A stretch of 64,000 bases of DNA, taken from NCBI RefSeq assembly GCF_000335475.2, contig NZ_ANAH02000020.1:1-64000 (forward strand), read 5' to 3'. The notes beneath the pieces are model-generated. The model worked only from the letters and a program-made list of their open reading frames with translations. It was not told the origin of the DNA and made no database searches. Source of the stretch: Cystobacter fuscus DSM 2262. Its GTDB lineage: Bacteria; Myxococcota; Myxococcia; Myxococcales; Myxococcaceae. Position 1 is the stretch's first letter. Every line of letters begins with the position of its first letter. Positions 1 through 7,007 of the stretch are shown here, piece by piece. A program made the translations under genes and the position numbers.

Positions 1-568
1 CGTGTGCGCCAGGCAAAGCTTGGGTGAGGAGGAAGCGATGTAGGAGCGGAAACTTCACGAAGGGACCCTGCGGGTTCAAACCCCGCCCGGCAAAGGAGGC
101 CACCAGCCGGAAGCGAGTCTTGCGTGGTGCCGGGGCAACCCGGGCTGCGAAGCGTAGACAGCGAGTATGTGGGCCGCGTGATTGAGCCTCGAAAGATCTG
201 AATCGTCGCGAGAGCCGACGCCGTACGAGTAGCGGAAGGCAGCAGCCCAGGGCCGAAACAGGCCAGGTCCTGGGGTCTCGCCGGGGTCTGAGAGCGGGGC
301 ACGCAGACAAGAGGGTCCTCCAGGAACCTGGGAGGTGCTGACGACTCCACGTCGAAGTGGCCGGAGGGCAACCGGAAGAAAGCCCAGGCCCGAGGGAGAT
401 GGGCGCCCGACTCCCGCGGGAGCGAAGGACGGGTGGCGGTGGTAGCGCGCTGGCGAAGGAAACGAAGCCGGGCGTGAAGGTCGTCAGGAAGTCGGAGTGC
501 CTCGTAGTACCGCTGAAGCAGGGGAACGCACCCGGGCGGACCCTGTGGAGGGAAGGGGGCACCGGAAC

Positions 569-712
569 ATGGAACCGAGGGAGGGAAAGATGGTGGGGAC
601 ACCGAGCCCTACAACCGTCTCAACGAAACTCCAACGGATAGCGACGCTGGCGAGCAGCTCATCCAGCGCAGGGTGCGAGAAGGGGTGTCACCGACTCGCA
701 GCGAAACCATGA
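569..712 (+). pseudogene. Remnant of group II intron reverse transcriptase
   Basis: An in-frame stub inside intron domain IV. From the ATG at 569 it reads MEPREGK and then STKLQRIATLA, which resembles the N-terminal RT0 segment of bacterial group II intron maturases. It then passes into a serine run and stops at 712. The polymerase (YADD) region, the thumb/X domain and the endonuclease domain are all missing. The simplest reading is an internal deletion joining the first 30 or so codons to the 3' part of domain IV. It cannot encode an active enzyme. Confidence 0.7.
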
Positions 713-718
713 GCCGAG

Positions 719-788
719 GAGCCGGATGCGGGAATTCTGCACGTCCGGATCTGTGGGGGGCCGGGGTGGGCAACTGCCCCGGTCTACC
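719..788 (+). ncRNA. Group II intron domains V and VI
   Basis: Domain V is a 34-nt hairpin at 719-752. It carries the catalytic AGC triad at 720-722, a lower stem of GAGCCGGA against TCCGGATC with one mismatch, and a distal stem closed by a GAATTC-type loop. Domain VI follows with a CCGGGG/CCCCGG stem. An unpaired A at 786, seven bases from the intron end at 792, is the expected branch-point adenosine. Both parts look intact, so the ribozyme core may still be functional. Confidence 0.85.
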
Positions 789-821
789 CGACAGGGGATG
801 CGGCGCCAAAACGAGTTCTTT

Positions 822-849
822 GACACCTTCCGTGGGACACCTTCCGTGG
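822..849 (+). repeat. Perfect 14-bp tandem repeat
   Basis: GACACCTTCCGTGG occurs twice head to tail at 822-835 and 836-849, between the intron 3' end and the stop of the convergent gene. It is too short to be an IS end. It could be a replication slip or a trace of earlier insertion and excision near the intron. Confidence 0.9.
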
Positions 850-877
850 CTCCTATGCAACCCAGCTGGGTAGCGCG

Positions 878-1660
878 TTAGGGCTCTACGGCTCGTGGCA
901 CCGGTTGTTGCTTCGCGCCGGGCAGGTAGCACTTACCCTGGTACTCAGCCTGATCCTCCTCGCAAGGAGGTTTGTGCGCGAGTTCGGCCCAGCAACCGCC
1001 ATTAATCTCCACGATGCTCTTCTTGCGCGGGCAGGGTGGCACTGCCTGATTGCGAAAGGGCTTCTCGGGCAATGGATAGCCGAGCACTGCCTGTGCGTCC
1101 AAGTTTCCAAAGTACACCAGTGATTGAGCCTCTTGCTGGATCTGCTCCTCGAATGAATCGTTCCGCTCAGAGGGCGCATGGGGGCGCGTCAGCAGGCATC
1201 CGCTCAGTGCCAGGGCGAGGCCCGCGATGACGTGCCCTCTCGCCTGTCGCGAGTTCGGAAGGGCGGGTCGATGGGGCTGCGACTGCAACCCGTTCAGCCC
1301 CGGTGCCAGATGGGCGCTGATCCCGGCATTGTCCTCCACGCGGGTGAGCGCGGCGGAAGTGAGCACGAACACGTCCGCCAGTTCCGTCATGGGCACTGCC
1401 ATGGGTGCTCCGTTCACCAGCATGGTGATGGACGCGGGGGAGGGCTCAATGGGAGAGGCCTCACAGACGACAATCACCTCCCAGAGCCCCGAGGGTTGCC
1501 ATTCCACCCGGTCGGTAGGATACAGCCGCAGGGCGGGCATGCCCGTCTCTACGTGCCACGCTTCGTGGAGTCGGCCGAGGTCGGGTTCCACCTCTTCATA
1601 GCTACGGCCGAGTTCGAACCGCCCCGACCTATTTTCCTTGCCGTGCGTTTCGTCCGCCAC
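878..1660 (-). CDS. Myxobacterial Cys-tailed membrane protein
   Basis: A 260-residue protein of unknown function. The start chosen is GTG at 1660, preceded by AGGGGACACTC. The N-terminal half contains FELGRSYEEVEPDLGRLHEA, a segment I recall from proteins found mainly in Cystobacterineae. A hydrophobic stretch (HVIAGLALALSGCLL) follows near residue 145. The C-terminal third has five cysteines (PPCPRKK, GGCW, PPCEED, KCYLP) and resembles the extracytoplasmic tails of myxobacterial Ser/Thr kinases, but no kinase domain is present. The protein could be a detached kinase tail fused to a separate N-terminal module. It is convergent with the intron and has no obvious operon partner. Confidence 0.6.
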   Translation of the reverse strand: MADETHGKENRSGRFELGRSYEEVEPDLGRLHEAWHVETGMPALRLYPTDRVEWQPSGLWEVIVVCEASPIEPSPASITMLVNGAPMAVPMTELADVFVLTSAALTRVEDNAGISAHLAPGLNGLQSQPHRPALPNSRQARGHVIAGLALALSGCLLTRPHAPSERNDSFEEQIQQEAQSLVYFGNLDAQAVLGYPLPEKPFRNQAVPPCPRKKSIVEINGGCWAELAHKPPCEEDQAEYQGKCYLPGAKQQPVPRAVEP

Positions 1661-1763
1661 GAGTGTCCCCTGTGAGGTCACCGCCCAGTCAAGCTGGCTC
1701 AACCATACAAGTCAAGTGAGGAAGGATACCTTGTTGGGTCCGGGAGCCGTTGGGGGGCGCGCG

Positions 1764-1800
1764 GAAAAACAAAACCCCGGCACGCCTGAGGCGCCCGGGG
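1764..1800 (-). terminator. Intrinsic terminator after cysK
   Basis: On the minus strand a GC-rich hairpin (CCCCGGGCG ... CGTGCCGGGG arms around a CTCAGG loop) is followed by TTTTGTTTTT. It lies 32 bp beyond the cysK stop and closes the cysE-cysK unit. Confidence 0.85.
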
Positions 1801-1831
1801 TTCTCACCGCATCTCTCTGTGCGTCGGGGCG

Positions 1832-2752
1832 CTACTGCGCCGGGAAGAGGTTGTCGATGGAGAGGTAGCGCTCGCCCGTGTCGTAGCAGAAGCACAGCAC
1901 CCGGCTGCCATCCGGAATCTCCGGCAGCTTCTGGCTCACCGCCGCCAGCGCCGCGCCCGAGGAGATGCCCACGAAGATGCCCTCCTCACGCGCCGAACGC
2001 TTGGTGAACTCGAACGCCGCCTCCTCCGCCACCTGGATGGTGCCGGTGAGCGCCTCCTTGTGGAGGTTCTTCGGGATGAAGCCCGCGCCAATTCCCTGGA
2101 TGGGGTGGGGCGAGGGTTGGCCACCGCTGATGACCGGCGACTTGCTCGGCTCCACCGCGAACACCTGCAGCTTCGGCCAGTGCTTCTTGAGCTCCTCGGC
2201 GCACGCGGTGATGTGACCGCCCGTGCCCACGCCCGTCACCAGGTAGTCCAGCCCCTCGGGGAAGTCCTTGAGGATCTCCTGCGCCGTAGTGCGCTTGTGC
2301 ACCTCGATGTTCGACTCGTTCTCGAACTGCTGCGGCATCCACGCCTTGGGGTTGGCCGCCACCAGCTCCTGCGCCTTGGCGATGGCGCCCTTCATGCCCT
2401 GCGCCCGCGGCGTCAGCTCGAAGGTGGCCCCGTACGCCGCCATCAGTCGCCGCCGCTCGATGCTCATCGAATCGGGCATCACCAGGATGAGCTTGTAGCC
2501 CTTCACCGCCGCCACCATCGCGAGCCCGATGCCCGTGTTGCCCGACGTGGGCTCGATGATGACGCTGTCCTTCTGGAGCACGCCCCGCTTCTCGGCGTCC
2601 TCGATCATCGCCAGCGCGATGCGGTCCTTGATGCTGCCGCCCGGGTTGGCCCGCTCCAGCTTCATGTACACTTGGACCCGCGAGGGAAACAGCCGGTTGA
2701 TGCGCACGTGCGGCGTGTTGCCAATCGTCTCGAGGATGTTCTGGGCCTTCAT
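1832..2752 (-). CDS. cysK: Cysteine synthase A
   Basis: O-acetylserine sulfhydrylase, the PLP enzyme that makes cysteine from O-acetylserine and sulfide in the cytoplasm. It is 306 residues long, normal for CysK. Lys42 in GGSIKDR is the Schiff-base lysine, PTSGNTG (68-74) is the substrate/phosphate loop, and GIGAGFIP and FVGISSGAA are the usual downstream motifs. The ATG at 2752 follows AGGAGCCGAACCC. The gene lies 53 bp downstream of cysE in the same direction, so the two very likely form one transcript covering both last steps of cysteine synthesis. An intrinsic terminator follows the stop codon. Confidence 0.96.
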   Translation of the reverse strand: MKAQNILETIGNTPHVRINRLFPSRVQVYMKLERANPGGSIKDRIALAMIEDAEKRGVLQKDSVIIEPTSGNTGIGLAMVAAVKGYKLILVMPDSMSIERRRLMAAYGATFELTPRAQGMKGAIAKAQELVAANPKAWMPQQFENESNIEVHKRTTAQEILKDFPEGLDYLVTGVGTGGHITACAEELKKHWPKLQVFAVEPSKSPVISGGQPSPHPIQGIGAGFIPKNLHKEALTGTIQVAEEAAFEFTKRSAREEGIFVGISSGAALAAVSQKLPEIPDGSRVLCFCYDTGERYLSIDNLFPAQ

Positions 2753-2805
2753 GGGTTCGGCTCCTCCAGGAATGATTCCGTTAGCCTAGACGAATATCCG
2801 CCATA

Positions 2806-3651
2806 TCAGATGTGGTATTCCAGCTCATCGAATTCCGTCTTCCCCTGGCGGGCGCGGACCTCGCTGCGGCGGGTCACCATGGACTCAGGGGGGATGCTCT
2901 GGGTGATGAAGGCGTTGCCGGCGATGACGCTGCCACGGCCCACCACGGTGTCGCCGCCGAGGATGGTGGCGTTGGCGTAGATGACGACATCGTCCTCGAT
3001 GGTGGGGTGGCGCTTCTTGTCCGCGAGGCTCTTCTGCACCTGGAGCGCGCCCAGGGTGACGCCCTGGTAGATGTTCACCCGGTCGCCGATGATGGTGGTT
3101 TCGCCGATGACGACGCCGGTGCCGTGGTCGATGACGAAGCGCCGGCCGATGGTGGCGCCGGGGTGGATGTCGACGCCCGTGCGCTGGTGGGCCAGCTCGG
3201 TGAGGAGCCGGGGCAGCAGGGGGAAGCCCAGGCCGTGCAGGGCATTGGCCAGGCGGTAGATGGCGATGGCGTAGAAGCCCGGGTAGGTGAGGATGACCTC
3301 GTCCACGCTGCGCGCCGCCGGATCCGCCTCGAAGATGGCGTCGGCGTCCTGGCGCAGCCACTCGTAGATTTCCGGCAGCGCGTCCATGAAGCGCTGGGGG
3401 ATGTCGTGGGTGGACACGGGGTAGCGGGGCGCGAGCGTGTCCAGCACGCGCGTGAGCACCGCCTCGACCCCCGCGACCTCGGAGCGCACACCCACGGTGC
3501 TACAGTCCAGACGCTGGGCGAAGTGGGGGAAGAGCAGCGCCAGCACCTTCTCGATGAACTCGGGCGCGGAGGCACGCACGTCCGGAGGGAAGCAGTGGCG
3601 CTGGCGCGCCTCGATGAGCGTTTGGATGAGCCGAGCGTTGGGTTCCGCCAT
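2806..3651 (-). CDS. cysE: Serine O-acetyltransferase
   Basis: Acetylates L-serine with acetyl-CoA to give O-acetylserine, the substrate of CysK encoded just downstream. The protein has 281 residues. An alpha-helical N-terminal region leads to DPAARSVDEVILTYPGF and YRLANAL, then a left-handed beta-helix of hexapeptide repeats with VDIHPGATIG, DHGTGVVIGET and YQGVTLGA. The histidines of DIHPGA and DHGTG are the expected catalytic and substrate-binding region. The long N-terminal domain makes it more like the EpsC/SrpH type than the shortest CysE proteins. Gene order and the 53-bp gap support a cysE-cysK operon. Confidence 0.93.
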   Translation of the reverse strand: MAEPNARLIQTLIEARQRHCFPPDVRASAPEFIEKVLALLFPHFAQRLDCSTVGVRSEVAGVEAVLTRVLDTLAPRYPVSTHDIPQRFMDALPEIYEWLRQDADAIFEADPAARSVDEVILTYPGFYAIAIYRLANALHGLGFPLLPRLLTELAHQRTGVDIHPGATIGRRFVIDHGTGVVIGETTIIGDRVNIYQGVTLGALQVQKSLADKKRHPTIEDDVVIYANATILGGDTVVGRGSVIAGNAFITQSIPPESMVTRRSEVRARQGKTEFDELEYHI

Positions 3652-3693
3652 GGGCCGACGAGACTAACCACGTCCGCCGGGGCCCGCCATGGC

Positions 3694-4494
3694 TCAGCCG
3701 CGCGTGAAGCGGACGCGGATGGGCGGAGAGGTGGCCAGGTAGGGCCGTCCCTCGGCGTCCAGGGCGGCGTCGAAGCGCACCTCCCGGGCACAGGCGAGCG
3801 CCGCCTGCCCGAAGCCATGGCCGGGATCCGACAGCAGCGCGGCCGAGGTGACCCGGCCCTCCGGGGTGACGACGACACGCAGGACGACCGTCTGCTCGTC
3901 GATGCGCAGGGCGTCCGCCTCGCGGGGCCAGGGGCAGCTCCAGTTGCGCGCGGGCAGTTGCACGGACCGGGCCCTGCCCGGGGAGGCGGGGCCCGGGGCC
4001 TCGGCGGCCGAGCCGGGGACGGCCTTCGTGGAGCGTCCGTTGGAGGCCGTCACGCCTCCGGCATAGCGCTCGGCCGAGCCGCTCACGATGTCGAAGCCCG
4101 TGAAGTCCAGGGGCGCCTCGGCGGCGTCCACGGCGACGACCGCGGCGGCCTGGGCGGGCTCGGGAGGTGGGCTGGGGGGCGTGTCGCGCGGGGGCGCCTT
4201 CGCGGGCGCGGGGGCGCGGGCCACCCGGGGCGCGGGAGCCGGCGGGGGAGTCGGCGGAGGCGGGGCGGGAGGCGCCGGGGGATTCAGGTCCACCACGTGC
4301 TCCACCTTGATCGACGGCTTGGGCTCGACGCGGGGGGCGGGCGCCGACGTCGAGGGCCAGGCCCGCCAGGCGAGCACCCCCGCGGCGCCATGGAGGACCA
4401 CCGTCGCGAGAACCGCTCCCGCGAGGATGCCCGGGGGCCTCGTCCGCACGGGGCCCAGGATGATGGACGCGATGCTCTCCTCAGGGCTTCGCAC
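3694..4494 (-). CDS. tonB: TonB energy-transducing protein
   Basis: Inner-membrane-anchored periplasmic protein that passes proton-motive force from ExbB/ExbD to outer-membrane receptors. It has 266 residues: one N-terminal membrane anchor (about 22-45), a long Pro/Ala-rich spacer (about 52-140) rich in PAPPAPPPP-type runs, and a C-terminal TonB domain (about 185-266) with VVLRVVVTPEGRVTSA and a YLATSPPIRVRF ending. Translation starts at GTG 4494, preceded by GGGAGACGAGC, and overlaps the exbD 3' end by 14 bp, indicating coupling. It is last in the receptor-lipoprotein-exbB-exbD-tonB run and so is probably dedicated to myxochelin uptake. Confidence 0.9.
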   Translation of the reverse strand: MRSPEESIASIILGPVRTRPPGILAGAVLATVVLHGAAGVLAWRAWPSTSAPAPRVEPKPSIKVEHVVDLNPPAPPAPPPPTPPPAPAPRVARAPAPAKAPPRDTPPSPPPEPAQAAAVVAVDAAEAPLDFTGFDIVSGSAERYAGGVTASNGRSTKAVPGSAAEAPGPASPGRARSVQLPARNWSCPWPREADALRIDEQTVVLRVVVTPEGRVTSAALLSDPGHGFGQAALACAREVRFDAALDAEGRPYLATSPPIRVRFTRG

Positions 4495-4918
4495 GCTCGT
4501 CTCCCTCGCTCGCCGCCGGGGGTTGCACCGTGCCGAACGCCACCCGGGTGAGACCCGATTCCTTCAGTCGATCGAGCACGGAGATGACCAACCGGTGGGG
4601 AACGGAGCCGTCCGCCTGGATGACGGCTCGCAGCTCGGGATCCCGGGCGAGCGCCTCCTGGGTCTTCTGCTTCAAGGCTTCTTCCGGTGTCACCTGACCA
4701 TCCACCCACAGCTGGCCGTTGGCGGTGATGGAGATGGCGAGCACCGTCTGCACCTGCTCGCTCTGGGAGGCCTGGGGCAAGTCGAGCGGCAGGGCGGGGC
4801 TGTCGACGAGCTTCGTGGTCACCATGAAGATGACGAGCAGCACGAGCATGATGTCGACGAGCGGGGTGACGTTGATGCCCTCGATGATGCCGCCGCGGGG
4901 TTGGGTTCCACCGGCCAT
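4481..4918 (-). CDS. exbD: ExbD/TolR proton-channel subunit
   Basis: Small membrane partner of ExbB in the motor that energises TonB. It has 145 residues, with one transmembrane helix at about 18-36 (TPLVDIMLVLLVIFMV). Asp22 in this helix is the conserved proton-carrying residue of the ExbD/TolR family. The rest is a periplasmic domain. The ATG at 4918 lies two bases after the exbB stop codon, and the 3' end overlaps tonB. The longer open frame reaching upstream to 5635 is an out-of-frame reading of exbB and was discarded. Confidence 0.92.
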   Translation of the reverse strand: MAGGTQPRGGIIEGINVTPLVDIMLVLLVIFMVTTKLVDSPALPLDLPQASQSEQVQTVLAISITANGQLWVDGQVTPEEALKQKTQEALARDPELRAVIQADGSVPHRLVISVLDRLKESGLTRVAFGTVQPPAASEGDERAKP

Positions 4919-4920
4919 GG

Positions 4921-5673
4921 CTACACCACCCCTCGCGCGTGCTTGGGCTCGCGGGCGCTGGCGTGAAGCGGCACGTCCGTGGGGGTCTTCTCCTCGGCGC
5001 GCTCGCCTCCGGCGCTGCCCTGCTCGCGGGCGGACAGGTAGGCCAGCACGAGGTTGGTGAGGGCCTCGGCGTCCGCGAGCATGCGGGTGATGCGCCGCTG
5101 GAAGTAGTTGTAGGCGGCGACCGCGGGCAGGGCGACGCCGATGCCCACGGCGGTGGCCACCAGGGCCTCGGCGATGGCGGCCATGACGGCGTTGGAGGCG
5201 ACCTGGGGCGTGTGGCCGCCCGCGCCGCTCGGCGCGTGGCCCAGCGCCTCGAAGGCGAGCAGCACGCCGATGACGGTGCCGAACAGCCCCACGAAGGGGG
5301 CGTTGTTGCCCAGCGTGCCCAGGTAGGCCAGCCGGTTCTCCAGGACGGAGCGCTCGATGGCCAGCGCGCTCTGCATGCCCTTGTCGGCGGCCATCAGCCC
5401 GCGGGGGGCGAGCCGCAGCCCGGCGCGGGCCACCATGGCGCCCAGGGACGTGCGCCCCTCGAGCTTCCCGAGCGCTCCGGCGAAGTCCCCTCTGGCCAGC
5501 GACGACTCGAGTGTCTGGGTCAATTCGCGCAGGCCGTCCTGCTTGCCCCGGAAGACGAGCCAGCGCTCGACGATGACGCCGAAGCTGGCCAGGGACAAGG
5601 CGAACAGCAACCACAACACCCAGTTGGCCCCCCACTGCACGAAGACGTTCTTGATGATTTCAACGATAGGCAT
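4921..5673 (-). CDS. exbB: ExbB/TolQ/MotA-family proton channel
   Basis: Scaffold subunit of the TonB motor in the inner membrane, 250 residues. Three membrane segments fit the family: residues about 17-37, then the segment NRLAYLGTLGNNAPFVGLFG with the typical APLLGLLGTV-like sequence, then AIAEALVATAVGIGVALPAV. The ATG at 5673 follows AAGGACGACGAAG. It lies between the lipoprotein gene (80 bp upstream) and exbD (2 bp downstream). It could also be called TolQ, but the tonB and receptor context favours ExbB. Confidence 0.92.
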   Translation of the reverse strand: MPIVEIIKNVFVQWGANWVLWLLFALSLASFGVIVERWLVFRGKQDGLRELTQTLESSLARGDFAGALGKLEGRTSLGAMVARAGLRLAPRGLMAADKGMQSALAIERSVLENRLAYLGTLGNNAPFVGLFGTVIGVLLAFEALGHAPSGAGGHTPQVASNAVMAAIAEALVATAVGIGVALPAVAAYNYFQRRITRMLADAEALTNLVLAYLSAREQGSAGGERAEEKTPTDVPLHASAREPKHARGVV

Positions 5674-5753
5674 CTTCGTCGTCCTTCGCCTTCAAGGCTC
5701 GCGTGGGGGCCGTGGGGGAAACGGGTTGCTACTCTAGTCTCAAAGGATTGGGA

Positions 5754-6977
5754 CTAGCGCAACTGGAGGAAGGAGAAGGCCACGCCCGGGGCGGTGATCG
5801 TGGGCTTGCCCTTGTCGCCCAGCAGGTGCAGGGTCGTGGACGTGGAGCCGGTGGCGAACTCGGAGTAGAGGATCTGATTGTCCGCCTCGTAGAGGAAGGC
5901 GCTGCCCGTGGTGGCCGGGAAGCCGTCCTCCTTGGTCGCGGTCCAGGTGCTGGTGTCCACCTTCCACCACCCCCAGCCGGCGCCGCTCGCGAGGAGGCGG
6001 GCGCTGCTGAACGACGACTCGGGGGCGAGGCTCTCATCCAGCACGCGCACGTACGTCGTGCCCTGGGGGCCCGGGATCAGGGCGCCCGTGACGGCGCCGC
6101 CCGCCAGCGAGTTCAGAGGCTTGTAGAAGGAGGTGTCGAACTGGAGCGTGTCCGGGTTGAACTTGAGCAGGCAGGGCTCCGGGTTGGTGTCCTTGCCCAG
6201 CCGGTGCGCCGCCGAGCCGTACGCTTCCGTCGCCAGGTACACCTGACCATCGGCGCCGAACACGCTGCTGTGCACGTAGCCGCACCGCTCGTCCGTCACG
6301 ACGGTGGCCGTGTCGGTCCGCGTGTCGATGGCGACGACGCCCGCCTTCTTGATGACGACGCCGGCCCGGGTACGCCAGCCCACGGGCATGATGATCTGGT
6401 TCTCGCGGCGCGAGGGCGACGGCGAGAAGACGAGGCTCGCGCCCTCGACGGTCAGGCCCTCGAGCTTGATGGCCTTGATGACGGACATGTCCGTGGGGTT
6501 CCAGACGATGGCCTGGGAGGACGTGCCGTCGAAGTAGTAGGCCTTGGTCGCCGAGATGAACTGGAAGTTGCCCTGGTACTCGCCAATCGAGCTCACGCCC
6601 TGGTTGAGGAAGTCGACCTGGCCGTTCTGCTGCAGCGTCCCCTTGTCCGACAGGGTGTAGCGCGTGATGGTGGAGCCATCGTCCAGACCCACGTAGATGG
6701 AGCCCGTCTTCGGGATGCCCACGCCGAGCGCGCGGCCGGGAATGGCGATGGCGTTGTCCAGCGAGAGCGTCGCGGTCTGGTCCACCTTGTTCGTCAGGAC
6801 GATGTAGCTGGTGGGCTCATCGGCCCCGAGGACCTGCGTGGTGAGGGCATACCGCGGCCCGGTGCCGTCGTCGGGGTTGTTCGGGGTGGTGGGCTCCGGA
6901 TCGCAGCCCGCGAGGAGGGACAGGGAGAGCGCCGTGGCGGCGAGGCACGAGGAGCGGAAGAGTGGGGTTCGATTCAT
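5754..6977 (-). CDS. Predicted lipoprotein of the myxochelin uptake operon
   Basis: A 407-residue exported protein with a lipobox (SLLAGC, Cys25). The mature part has repeated segments of the kind GSIYVGLDDGSTITRYTLS and GQVYLATEAYGS, which suggests a beta-propeller; I do not recognise a catalytic motif. It sits 30 bp after mxcH and 80 bp before exbB on the same strand, so it should be co-expressed with the receptor and the TonB motor under Fur. A role in binding or handling ferric myxochelin at the outer membrane or in the periplasm is an inference from position only. A DUF4374-like assignment is possible but unverified. Confidence 0.75.
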   Translation of the reverse strand: MNRTPLFRSSCLAATALSLSLLAGCDPEPTTPNNPDDGTGPRYALTTQVLGADEPTSYIVLTNKVDQTATLSLDNAIAIPGRALGVGIPKTGSIYVGLDDGSTITRYTLSDKGTLQQNGQVDFLNQGVSSIGEYQGNFQFISATKAYYFDGTSSQAIVWNPTDMSVIKAIKLEGLTVEGASLVFSPSPSRRENQIIMPVGWRTRAGVVIKKAGVVAIDTRTDTATVVTDERCGYVHSSVFGADGQVYLATEAYGSAAHRLGKDTNPEPCLLKFNPDTLQFDTSFYKPLNSLAGGAVTGALIPGPQGTTYVRVLDESLAPESSFSSARLLASGAGWGWWKVDTSTWTATKEDGFPATTGSAFLYEADNQILYSEFATGSTSTTLHLLGDKGKPTITAPGVAFSFLQLR

Positions 6978-7007
6978 GAGACTGCCTTTCTGCGGGTTGA
7001 AATCAGA

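Larger units (their letters stand above)
4..792 (+). mobile_element. Group II intron, ORF-reduced
   Basis: A self-splicing retroelement RNA that appears complete but lacks its maturase. The 5' end reads GTGCG at 4 (GTGTG at 2 also fits GUGYG). A long run of GNRA-rich, hairpin-forming sequence follows, as expected for domains I to III. Domain V is at 719-752 and domain VI ends at about 792 in TCTACCCGAC, which fits the usual 3' terminus ending in AY. Domain IV, which normally holds a reverse-transcriptase gene of more than 1 kb, contains only a short stub. The element would depend on a maturase supplied in trans. The 5' exon lies outside the window, so the exact 5' boundary and target site cannot be checked. 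The 3' end stops 86 bp short of the convergent gene at 878-1660. Confidence 0.88.

Noticed and set aside
357-641. Short plus-strand frame inside the intron
   Set aside because: It lies in domains II-III of the intron RNA, lacks protein-like composition and has no relation to maturases.
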